Both the position numbers and the translations under genes were made by a program. Source: CALLMM01 sp964429855 (GTDB lineage: Bacteria > Armatimonadota > Chthonomonadetes > Chthonomonadales > CAJBBX01). Taken from it: DNA of 64,000 nt. The DNA lies in assembly GCA_964429855.1 (NCBI GenBank), contig CAYSDM010000023.1, forward strand, positions 1 to 64,000. The letters run 5' to 3'. Each line of letters begins with the position of its first letter. Position 1 is the first letter of the stretch. This document shows, piece by piece, positions 1-6,845 of the stretch. The notes beneath the pieces are model-generated. The model searched no databases. It was not told the origin of the DNA and saw nothing but the letters and a program-made list of their open reading frames with translations.

Positions 1-1
1 G

Positions 2-244
2 ATGGCTGGCGCGAATGTGGCGATGATGACCTCCGAACTGCTGCAGAACGGAGTGGTGCGCATCCGCGAAATCCTCTCCGAGATGGAATCCTGGATGGAT
101 GAGTATGAGTATGTGTCGGTGGCGCAGATGCGGGGAAGCATGAGCCAGCGAAACGTCGCGGAACCGGCGGCGTTTGAGCGCGCCAACTATATGAAGACCC
201 TCCGCTCGTTCCGACACGACCCGACCGGCACATTTCGCGGGTAG
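2..244 (+). CDS. Dihydroorotate dehydrogenase-like flavoprotein, C-terminal fragment
   Basis: Only the last 80 or so residues are present; the gene enters from the left edge, so its start is not visible. The end resembles the C-terminus of PyrD-like FMN proteins: a GANVAMMTSEL segment, which in this family closes the TIM barrel near the flavin phosphate site, then a helix and the ending SMSQRNV...ERANYMKTL, which is typical of the 'dihydroorotate dehydrogenase-like' family rather than true PyrD. The family is a putative FMN oxidoreductase that often accompanies pyruvate:ferredoxin oxidoreductase genes. The substrate cannot be inferred here. The next gene begins 35 bp downstream, so co-transcription is possible. 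Confidence 0.8.
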   Translation: MAGANVAMMTSELLQNGVVRIREILSEMESWMDEYEYVSVAQMRGSMSQRNVAEPAAFERANYMKTLRSFRHDPTGTFRG

Positions 245-279
245 GGTAAAATACTGGAAAACGAACCCGGAGTCGCGTC

Positions 280-1086
280 ATGTCCTACGGCTTGACCCTT
301 TCGCAGAGGTTCCACTTTGACGCCTACGGATTTGTGCTGTTGGAGAGCATCCTGACGCCGGAGGAGGTGTCCCGGATGCGGGATGCTCTCTACCGCATGA
401 AGGCGGAACCCGATCTGTCGGCGCACCGCATCTATACCCATAGACGCGGCGACTATTTCCAGCTTTTCGGCCATCTGGTTGAATACGATCCCGCTCTGCT
501 GGAGTATGCCGTTCACCCGAAACTGATTCCGCTGGTGGAGGAGATCGTCGGCGGAGCGGTGCGCCTGGAGGAGTCCGAGGCGATCATCAATCGCCGACGA
601 CCGGACGCCGACCTTGACACGCTGCGAAGACGGCGCGTAAACCCGACCGGCTTTCACACCGGAACCCGGCACGGCTGGGGAACCTACATCGAGAACGACC
701 GCTTTCACTGCCTCTTCGTCAAGACTCTTGCCTATCTGACGGATGTCGGACCTGAGGACGGAGGAACTGCCGTCATTCCCGGCAGCCATCGGATGACATG
801 GTCTCAGAAGGAGATAATCGAGGCGGCGATGGAGGACGATCGGCTGATAACGCAGGTCGTCGCGCCTGCCGGTTCGGTGCTTCTGTTTGCCGAGTCGCTC
901 ATCCACAGTACCACCGAGATACTCAGCGAGAAAGAGCGCGTGATTCTGGTCAGCGGCTACACGCCGACGATGTTTCAGGAGTGGCAGGGCAACGAGATCA
1001 GCCCGGAGTTCGCCGCCACGCTGCCCGATTCGATCCGTCCGCTGATTACCGGCAGCGACAAATGGAACTGGCGGCGCAACTACTGA
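280..1086 (+). CDS. Phytanoyl-CoA dioxygenase (PhyH) family protein with HxG instead of HxD
   Basis: A 268-residue cytoplasmic protein of the PhyH/double-stranded beta-helix superfamily of Fe(II)/2-oxoglutarate oxygenases. The fold signature is clear: LTDVGPEDGGTAVIPGSH (153-170), the distal iron ligand His209 in LIHS, and Arg220, expected to bind 2-oxoglutarate. The first metal motif, normally HxD/E, reads His126-Thr127-Gly128 (GFHTGTRHGW). In SyrB2-type and WelO5-type halogenases, HxA or HxG leaves room for chloride on the iron, so this could be a halogenase-like enzyme, an oxygenase with an unusual metal site, or an inactive homologue. ATG 280 is preceded by CGGAG at 7 nt. The substrate is unknown. 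A MITE-like element follows it. Confidence 0.85.
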   Translation: MSYGLTLSQRFHFDAYGFVLLESILTPEEVSRMRDALYRMKAEPDLSAHRIYTHRRGDYFQLFGHLVEYDPALLEYAVHPKLIPLVEEIVGGAVRLEESEAIINRRRPDADLDTLRRRRVNPTGFHTGTRHGWGTYIENDRFHCLFVKTLAYLTDVGPEDGGTAVIPGSHRMTWSQKEIIEAAMEDDRLITQVVAPAGSVLLFAESLIHSTTEILSEKERVILVSGYTPTMFQEWQGNEISPEFAATLPDSIRPLITGSDKWNWRRNY

Positions 1087-1142
1087 CGGATATCGCGACG
1101 GAGGTCGCCAGTCAGCATCCGTATTCCGCGAGCATCTATACA

Positions 1143-1382
1143 CCAGTACGTCGTCAAGAGAGTTTGGATGGCTGTCATTGTCAGCGCAGCCCCGCTGTCA
1201 TTGTCAGCGCAGCCCCGCTGTCGTTGTCAGCGCAGCCCCGCTGTCGTTGTCAGCGCAGCCCGGCTGTCGTTCAGAACGAAGCCTGACTGTCATTCTGAGC
1301 GAAGCGAAGAATCTTAAGATGTCTCGCTGCGCTCCACATGACAGCCAGGCGATGCACCGGCTCTACCTTGAAGGAGAACCAG
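1143..1382 (+). mobile_element. MITE-like element, copy A (232 bp body, CCAG direct repeats)
   Basis: The body spans 1147-1378 and is flanked by CCAG at 1143-1146 and 1379-1382. The left end TACGTCGTCAAGAGAG and the right end TCTACCTTGAAGGAGAA recur at 40.5 kb and 53.5 kb. The left end and the reverse complement of the right end match at roughly 10 of 16 positions, giving imperfect terminal inverted repeats. The interior contains a 23-bp tandem repeat and then an imperfect hairpin built on GAGCGAAGCGA/TCGCTGCGCTC (about 1289-1342). No transposase is encoded, so it would need one in trans. The right end carries AAGGAG (1371-1376), placed 9 nt before the likely TTG start of the following HAD gene. 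Confidence 0.75.
1171..1285 (+). repeat. 23-bp tandem repeat, about five units, inside MITE copy A
   Basis: Units begin at 1171, 1194, 1217, 1240 and 1263. The unit reads GCTGTCRTTGTCAGCGCAG plus CCCC. The first four differ only by A/G at one position and the last base of unit four; the fifth is diverged. The array is absent from the other two copies of the element, so it looks like a local expansion. Contiguous units with no unique spacers rule out a CRISPR. Confidence 0.9.
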
Positions 1383-1385
1383 CCA

Positions 1386-2243
1386 TTGCTTCACTATCAG
1401 GAAGGCGAGCGTCTGCCACCGATGACCACCAAACCCTATCTGGAGATCCTGCGCGCCGACGCGCCGCGTGGAGCATTTCGCTCTGCCCTGTTCGATTTTG
1501 ACGGGACTCTCTCCCTGATCCGCGAGGGCTGGCAGGATGTTATGATCCCCTACTTCGTGGAAGAGCTGCTTCAGACGCCGGAGCACGAGTCTATGGAGGA
1601 GATCGAGTCGGTTGTCCGGGAGTTTGTGGAACGGCTGACGGGCAAGCAAACGATCTATCAATGCTTCCAGCTTCAGGAAGAGGTTCAGAAACGAGGCGGC
1701 GTGCCGAAGGAGGCGCTGGAGTACAAGCATACCTATCTGAGGCGGCTGTGGGAGCGCATTCAGGGGCGTGTGGAGGGGCTGAAGGCAGGGACAATCTCGC
1801 CGGAGACCATGCTTCTGCGCGGTTCACGGGCATTTCTGGAAGCGCTTCAGGCGCGGGGAGTGACCCTCTACCTTGCCAGCGGAACCGATCTTGTCTATGT
1901 GCGGGATGAGGCGGCTGCGCTGCAGGTAACGCGCTTCTTCGAGCCGCATATCTACGGCGCGCTCGATCAGTACCGCAATTTCTCCAAGCAGATGGTTATC
2001 GAGCGGATTTTACAGGAGAACGGGCTGCGCGGACCGGAACTGCTGGTTGTCGGGGATGGCTATGTCGAGATCGAGAATGCCAGGGGAGTCGGCGGCTTTG
2101 CGCTCGGCGTCGCCTCGGATGAAGACCTTCCGGGCGGTCTGGACGAGTGGAAGCGAAACCGCCTGATCTGCGCCGGAGCCGACGCCATTGTGCGCGATTT
2201 TGCAGAGACCGGGTCTCTGATGCGCTACCTCTTCCCGGAGTGA
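1386..2243 (+). CDS. HAD-family hydrolase
   Basis: A haloacid-dehalogenase-superfamily phosphatase of about 285 residues. Motif I is FDFDGTLS, with nucleophile Asp37 and Asp39 counted from the TTG start. A helical cap follows (about 50-140), then motif II LASGT, and motif IV VVGDGYVEIE supplies the acidic Mg ligands. The substrate is not readable from sequence; small-molecule phosphates are usual for the family. I chose TTG 1386 because AAGGAG lies 9 nt upstream, at the right end of a MITE-like element. ATG 1422 is the alternative but has no spaced Shine-Dalgarno. The gene ends 3 bp from the end of the convergent glycerol-1-phosphate dehydrogenase-like gene, with no hairpin between them. Confidence 0.8.
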   Translation: MLHYQEGERLPPMTTKPYLEILRADAPRGAFRSALFDFDGTLSLIREGWQDVMIPYFVEELLQTPEHESMEEIESVVREFVERLTGKQTIYQCFQLQEEVQKRGGVPKEALEYKHTYLRRLWERIQGRVEGLKAGTISPETMLLRGSRAFLEALQARGVTLYLASGTDLVYVRDEAAALQVTRFFEPHIYGALDQYRNFSKQMVIERILQENGLRGPELLVVGDGYVEIENARGVGGFALGVASDEDLPGGLDEWKRNRLICAGADAIVRDFAETGSLMRYLFPE

Positions 2244-2246
2244 TCG

Positions 2247-3260
2247 CTACTGCGCGCCGTCTATCAACCGATCCGCCAGTTTCGGAGTCATCTCCCGGAC
2301 GTTTAGAATGCTGAAGTTCAGTTGATCGCTCACCGCGTAGTCACGCGCCGTCAGCAGGCTCTCGCGCACCGCCTCCCGCGATAGTCCGAGCGCCTCCGGC
2401 GTATGCCGCAGACCGACCGCCTCAATCCGCTCCCTTGCGCCTGAAACATCGTTCTCCTGCAGACCGCTCATCAACAGGATCCCCAGCGCGATCAGGTCGC
2501 CGTGCAGGAACGATCTGCGGGTGAGAAACTCCAGATTGTACGCCCAGAAGTGTTCGCTGCCCTCTTCTGGGCGGCTGCTTCCGGCGCGCTGACACAGGCG
2601 CACCTCTGCCCAGAAAAGCTCCACCAGCGCGCGGATGCCTTCGGGAGTGGCGTTGCGAACGTCGTCGGCTTTTTCCGCCAGCCGATCCAGCAGGGCGCGG
2701 CTCTCCGCTGCCAGCGCGATATCGTAAGGTTCGCCGTTGAGTTCATGCGCCAGATGCCAGTCGCAGAGGGCGGTATGGATGCTCAGGATGTCGCCCGCTC
2801 CGGCGCGATTCAGTTCGGGCGGCGCGGCGCAGACCAGATCGAAGTCCACCACGACCTCGCGTGGATAGGCTTCGCCCATGTAGTGCACCCGCCCATCCCG
2901 CCGCACCGCCACCGCCTCGGTCAGGCAGGCGTCCACGCTGACGATACTGGGAGCCAGCAGAAGCGGCAGATTTCGCTGCCAGGCGACATATTTGGCGAAG
3001 TCCATGCAGGAGCCGCCCCCGATCCCCAGAACTCCCTCCACCGGTGGAAGCGCCGTCGTCTGCGCCTCGACCACCTCCTCGGTCATCGTGGTGACCATGC
3101 GCAGGGCGGCAGGCGGGCGGGAGAATTGCCGGGATGCCAGCGCCCAGGGTTCCGGCATCGTAACCACCAGCCAGCGTTCATCGGGAGGCAACAGGCTGCC
3201 CAGCAAGCCATGACCATAACGACGGGCAATCTCCGGGGGAAGGCGACGTTCTGTTGACAT
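2247..3260 (-). CDS. sn-glycerol-1-phosphate dehydrogenase-like protein (EgsA/AraM type)
   Basis: A 337-residue NAD(P)-dependent dehydrogenase of the iron/zinc alcohol dehydrogenase superfamily, in the branch that reduces dihydroxyacetone phosphate to sn-glycerol 1-phosphate. The nucleotide site GIGGGSCMDFAKY (79-91) and DACLTEA (110-116) match the family. The metal ligands are all present: Asp157 in GAGDILS, His237 in EEGSEHFWAYNLE and His253 in FLHG. In archaea this enzyme sets membrane-lipid stereochemistry; in Bacillus, AraM/EgsA feeds an archaeal-like heptaprenylglyceryl lipid. No prenyltransferase is nearby, so the role here is open. It converges on a HAD phosphatase that could act on a related phosphate, which is inference only. 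Confidence 0.8.
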   Translation of the reverse strand: MSTERRLPPEIARRYGHGLLGSLLPPDERWLVVTMPEPWALASRQFSRPPAALRMVTTMTEEVVEAQTTALPPVEGVLGIGGGSCMDFAKYVAWQRNLPLLLAPSIVSVDACLTEAVAVRRDGRVHYMGEAYPREVVVDFDLVCAAPPELNRAGAGDILSIHTALCDWHLAHELNGEPYDIALAAESRALLDRLAEKADDVRNATPEGIRALVELFWAEVRLCQRAGSSRPEEGSEHFWAYNLEFLTRRSFLHGDLIALGILLMSGLQENDVSGARERIEAVGLRHTPEALGLSREAVRESLLTARDYAVSDQLNFSILNVREMTPKLADRLIDGAQ

Positions 3261-3378
3261 AGAGACAAATCCTTCTCAGGGTATGGAATGCATGACCAGC
3301 GCGTTTTCGTTGGAGCGGCGGATAACCTTTTCACGGACACAGGTCCTCCGCCGCTCGAAACGCGCCGATGTATGCGGG

Positions 3379-4218
3379 TTACAGGTTTTCGTAACGATGG
3401 CTCAGACGCTCCTGCCGTCGGGCGATCCTCTCCTGCTCCTGTCCGAGACGCGCCAACTCCAGCGACAGGCGGCGCATCCGCGCATGGTCTTTCGGGTCTG
3501 CATCCCGCAGTTGATCCGCGACGGACTGCAGTTTCGCGCTGACCTCCGCCAGACGTCCTTCCAACTGAAGCAGTCGTTGACGATGCGGTTCCTGCGCTTC
3601 AGACGGCTCCTCGTCCTCCGGGTCTTCCGCATCCTCGTCCTCCGACAACTTAATCTTCCGCTCTTCCGCCTCTTCCTCCTCCTCCGCTTCGTCGCCCTCA
3701 AAGAACCAGTTGGGCAGGTGCTCCCGCACCAGCTTCCCGATCTCATCTCGATCAATGAAGGGAGCCAGCCCCATGATGATCCCCGGATCAATGTTCTGCC
3801 TGCCTTTCATGGCGGCGCGCACCATCCTGCCTACATCCCTCCGATCCATAAAGGGAGCCAGTCCCATGATGAAATCCAGATCCGGTTTATTTTTCTTTTT
3901 GCGCTTTCCTTCGACAGAGACGATGACCGGCTCCTCGTCGCCCTCCTCGCGCTCCTCGCGGATATAGCCCAGGAGCAGCTTGCTCTCCACGCCCACCGCA
4001 TCGTAGCCGTCCTCTTCTTCATCCAGCCGCTGGAAAACGCCCTCCGGGATCACGCTTCTCTCTTCCAGGTGTCCCACGATGGCGTTGTAACGGCGCGCAG
4101 CGCGCCGGGAGCCGCCCTCCAGCGATCCGGTCAGGCTGGCATGTTCTGACAGGTCCGCCAGTTCCTGCAGCAGGTTGCAGATTCGTCGAAGCTCCTTCTT
4201 ATTGTCCGACTGACTCAT
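3379..4218 (-). CDS. Unknown acidic protein with a duplicated IMGLAPFxDR motif, coupled to an ECF sigma factor
   Basis: I do not recognise a family for this 279-residue protein. An N-terminal helical region (1-90) is followed by two copies of a 27-residue unit, DLDFIMGLAPFMDRRDVG (113-130) and DPGIIMGLAPFIDRDEIG (144-161), each ending in a VR helix. Next comes a highly acidic linker (176-210, mostly Glu/Asp) and a C-terminal coiled coil (212-275). No signal peptide or membrane segment is seen. ATG 4218 has GGAGGAAG upstream and lies inside the end of the sigma-factor gene (20-bp overlap), so translation is probably coupled. Context suggests a regulator or partner of that sigma factor, but it lacks the Cys/His pattern of a zinc anti-sigma domain. 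Confidence 0.75.
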   Translation of the reverse strand: MSQSDNKKELRRICNLLQELADLSEHASLTGSLEGGSRRAARRYNAIVGHLEERSVIPEGVFQRLDEEEDGYDAVGVESKLLLGYIREEREEGDEEPVIVSVEGKRKKKNKPDLDFIMGLAPFMDRRDVGRMVRAAMKGRQNIDPGIIMGLAPFIDRDEIGKLVREHLPNWFFEGDEAEEEEEAEERKIKLSEDEDAEDPEDEEPSEAQEPHRQRLLQLEGRLAEVSAKLQSVADQLRDADPKDHARMRRLSLELARLGQEQERIARRQERLSHRYENL

Positions 4219-4807
4219 CTCTCTCTTCCTCCGCAATACGTGATAGCTGGCGGCACAGGCGTTTTCGCGCCTGATGCATCCGCCACTTAACGGTCGTCAG
4301 GGGGAGCGATAGAAATTCGGCGATTCGCGTGACGGGCCACTCCTCGAAGTAGTGCAGCAGCAGAACTGTCTGCGACTCCTCCGGCATCTCCGCCAGCAGC
4401 GCGCGCACGCTCGCCCGGCGGTGATTGCGTTCCGCCTCTTCCGCCGGGTGCGCGGCAAATTCGCCTCCACGCCACTGCAGAAGGTAGTCGAGCCTGGTCT
4501 GGTCCACCGATTCGGTGCGCCTATCCCGCCAGCGCATCCGCCGCGCGCGGTGTCGGGCAATCGTATAGAGCCAGCCGGAGAACTTCGCCGCCTCTTGCAG
4601 TTGCGACAGCGCCCGGAATGCCAGCAGAAACGTCTCCTGCGCCGCATCTTCCGCCGCTTCGCGGGAGCAGAGGATCTGTTCCGCCACCAGGATCACCGCC
4701 CCGCGATACCGGCGCACCAGTTCATCGCAGGCGTGCGGATTATCCAGCCGCGCCAGCCGCACCAGCGCCTCGTCCTCCAGTTGTCGGTAGAGATAGTCGC
4801 CCTTCAC
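4199..4807 (-). CDS. ECF-family RNA polymerase sigma factor
   Basis: About 202 residues with sigma-70 region 2 (about 25-95; AEDAAQETFLLAFRAL for core binding, KFSGWLYTIARHRARR for -10 recognition) and region 4 (about 135-190; VTRIAEFLSLPLTTVKWRM forms the -35-binding helix-turn-helix). Region 3 is absent, as in all ECF factors. I start it at GTG 4807, where homology begins; AGGAGG lies 13 nt upstream, rather far. An ATG 45 bp upstream is possible. It overlaps the next gene by 20 bp, so the two form one translation unit. No recognisable anti-sigma factor is adjacent, leaving the coupled unknown protein as the only candidate partner. Confidence 0.9.
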   Translation of the reverse strand: MKGDYLYRQLEDEALVRLARLDNPHACDELVRRYRGAVILVAEQILCSREAAEDAAQETFLLAFRALSQLQEAAKFSGWLYTIARHRARRMRWRDRRTESVDQTRLDYLLQWRGGEFAAHPAEEAERNHRRASVRALLAEMPEESQTVLLLHYFEEWPVTRIAEFLSLPLTTVKWRMHQARKRLCRQLSRIAEEERDESVGQ

Positions 4808-5044
4808 TGTTCGGATCGCTCCTCCTGATAGAGAGAGACCGCAAACGCGCACCCAGATAGGGGATCATGAAAAAATACGGCTATTACGCCGGAATGTTTC
4901 GGGAAGTGGGTAGTGCCAGCAGCCTCATATGCGAAATGTGAGGGATAAATCGAATTCAAAATACATCGAACAAATGAGCCGAATTGCGCGATTCTTCCGG
5001 CATAATAGAGAGTGTTCGACACGCATTCAGGGAGGTGACACCGT

Positions 5045-6277
5045 ATGGAAGAGTTTACGCGCTATCTGTTGGTGGGCGGAGGCGTCGCGTCGGTATGGGC
5101 GGCGCAGAATATTCGCGAACGCGACAGCGAGGGACGCATCATTCTGGTGGGCGGCGAGAAGCATCCCCCCTATGACCGCCCGCCGCTCTCCAAGCAGTAT
5201 CTCATCAAAGACGACTATACGGCGGAAGACGCCTACAGCAAGTTTGACAACTTCTATCCGGACAACCGTATTCAACTGCATACCGGCGTGAAAGCGACGG
5301 CGATCAACCGCACAGACCGGGTGGTCACGCTGGAGGACGGCCACACGATTCGCTATGAGAAGCTGCTGCTGGCGACCGGCTCCTCCCCGCGCCGGCTGGA
5401 GGTTCCCGGCAGCGATCTTCAGGGACTCTACTACCTGCGGACAGTGGAGGACTCGGAGGCGATTCGCATTGCGCTTCAGCATAGCCGCCGCGCCGTCATC
5501 GTGGGAGCGGGCTATATCGGGGTGGAGGTGGCGGCAGCCTGCATCGAGCGGGGCATCTCGGCGACCGTAATTGAGCCGGAGGCGCATCCCTGGCCGCACT
5601 TCGCCAGCCCGACTCTGGGCGGATTCCTGCGCGGCTATCTGGAGGCGCGGGGCGTCGCGTTTCTCCTGGGGCAGAGCGTCGCCTCTTTTGAGGGCAAAAA
5701 CGGTCACTTCCATGCGCTGAACACCACCAGCGGCGAGCGTGTGGAAGCCGATTTCGCCGTTATCGGGGTCGGGATCACGCTGAATACGCAGCTTGCCGCC
5801 GACGCCGGTCTCGCGCTGGACTCCACCGGCGCGGTGATGGTCAACGAGTTTTTGCAGACCTCCGATCCACACATCTGGGCGGCAGGAGACATCGCCGCCT
5901 TTCAGGACATCGCGATTGGTCGCCGCTGGCACGCCGAACACCACCTGAACGCTAAATGGCAGGGACGGGCGGTCGGCGCGATCATGGCGGGAGAGGAGAA
6001 GCCCTACGATCAGGTCGCCTACTTCTTCTCCGATTTCCTCGACCTGCACATGATTCTCCGGGGCGACCCGGCGGCGCAGGCGCAGACGAAACTTCTGGGC
6101 GATCTGGAGGGAGCCGAATTCGTGGAACTCTATGCCGACGGAAGCGGGCAGATGCGCAAAGGTATCGCCGTCAGTCGCGAAGAGCCAAAACTCGACGCCA
6201 TCTCGGACCGGCTGGAGGAGTTAATTCGCGCCGGGGCGACGTTGGAGAGCGCGGGAGCGGAATCGGTCGGTATGTAG
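5045..6277 (+). CDS. FAD-dependent NAD(P)H oxidoreductase, ferredoxin/rubredoxin reductase type
   Basis: A 410-residue two-dinucleotide-fold flavoprotein. The N-terminal FAD motif is LLVGGGVASVWAA (8-20), the NAD(P)H motif VIVGAGYIGVEVAAA lies mid-protein, and WAAGDIAAF supplies the second FAD contact, followed by the small C-terminal reductase domain. PPYDRPPLSKQYL is characteristic of BphA4/rubredoxin-reductase-like enzymes and AIF-type proteins, which pass electrons from NAD(P)H to a ferredoxin or rubredoxin. No ferredoxin gene is adjacent, so the partner is unknown. The Shine-Dalgarno GGGAGGTG lies just before ATG 5045. Transcription ends at a strong hairpin about 25 bp after the stop codon. 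Confidence 0.9.
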   Translation: MEEFTRYLLVGGGVASVWAAQNIRERDSEGRIILVGGEKHPPYDRPPLSKQYLIKDDYTAEDAYSKFDNFYPDNRIQLHTGVKATAINRTDRVVTLEDGHTIRYEKLLLATGSSPRRLEVPGSDLQGLYYLRTVEDSEAIRIALQHSRRAVIVGAGYIGVEVAAACIERGISATVIEPEAHPWPHFASPTLGGFLRGYLEARGVAFLLGQSVASFEGKNGHFHALNTTSGERVEADFAVIGVGITLNTQLAADAGLALDSTGAVMVNEFLQTSDPHIWAAGDIAAFQDIAIGRRWHAEHHLNAKWQGRAVGAIMAGEEKPYDQVAYFFSDFLDLHMILRGDPAAQAQTKLLGDLEGAEFVELYADGSGQMRKGIAVSREEPKLDAISDRLEELIRAGATLESAGAESVGM

Positions 6278-6300
6278 AAGCGAAGACGCCGGAGAGGCAG

Positions 6301-6331
6301 AAAGAGGCGCGAATACTCGCGCCTCTTTTTT
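6301..6331 (+). terminator. Rho-independent terminator
   Basis: A 12-bp perfect stem (6301-6312 with 6317-6328) with an ATAC loop runs into a T tract. It closes the flavoprotein gene. Confidence 0.9.
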
Positions 6332-6415
6332 CTATAACTGTAAGACGATATTAAAAATTTTAATGATAATCGCCCGAAACCGTTATAAATTTTTCATCGT
6401 AGAGGTAAATGCAAC

Positions 6416-6823
6416 ATGGAGGGCTGCATGAATCGAATGCTTTCAAAATGTCCTGTATGCGCGGGCGATCTTTATGTTTCGGAGATGGCTTGTTCCGGAT
6501 GTCAAACCCGGATACAGAGTCCCTTCGAGCGCTGCCAGTTCTGCAGTCTGTCCCCGGAACACCTTCAGTTTCTGGAGATTTTCTTACGCTGCCGCGGCAA
6601 TCTGAGCGGGGTCGGCGCGGAGATGGGGCTGTCGCATCCCACCGTCAACAAGCGGCTGGATGCGCTACTCGCCGCGCTCGAACTGCGGGAAGAGGAGGAG
6701 ACGCCTCTTCCGTCGCTCCCGCGCGTCAATGGCAAAGACAACGACAGACGCCGCATTCTGGAGATGCTGGATCGGGGCGACATTACCGCAGAAGAGGCGA
6801 CCCGTCGCCTGCGCGAGTTGTAA
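6416..6823 (+). CDS. DUF2089-family zinc-ribbon/helix-turn-helix protein
   Basis: A 135-residue putative transcriptional regulator. It begins with a zinc-ribbon-like Cys set (CPVCAGDLYVSEMACSGC), then a short CxxC (ERCQFCSLS). A helix-turn-helix follows (LSGVGAEMGLSHPTVNKRL, about 66-84). The C-terminal helix-turn motif RRRILEMLDRGDITAEEATR reappears at the start of the next protein. DUF2089 genes in Firmicutes often precede DUF4097/LiaX-like envelope-stress genes, and the same order is seen here, with a 22-bp gap. ATG 6416 has AGAGGT at 9 nt; ATG 6428 with GGAGGG at 4 nt is the alternative start. A role in regulating the following gene is inferred from context. Confidence 0.85.
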   Translation: MEGCMNRMLSKCPVCAGDLYVSEMACSGCQTRIQSPFERCQFCSLSPEHLQFLEIFLRCRGNLSGVGAEMGLSHPTVNKRLDALLAALELREEEETPLPSLPRVNGKDNDRRRILEMLDRGDITAEEATRRLREL

Positions 6824-6845
6824 TCCTCTGACGAAGGAGCAGATA

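Noticed and set aside
187..1143. 318-residue minus-strand frame opposite the PhyH gene
   Set aside because: It is the mirror of a gene with clear family motifs; its composition is Arg/His/Gln-rich and no domain is recognisable.
1171..1285. CRISPR-like array
   Set aside because: The 23-bp units are contiguous with no unique spacers, and no cas genes are present; it belongs to the MITE-like element.
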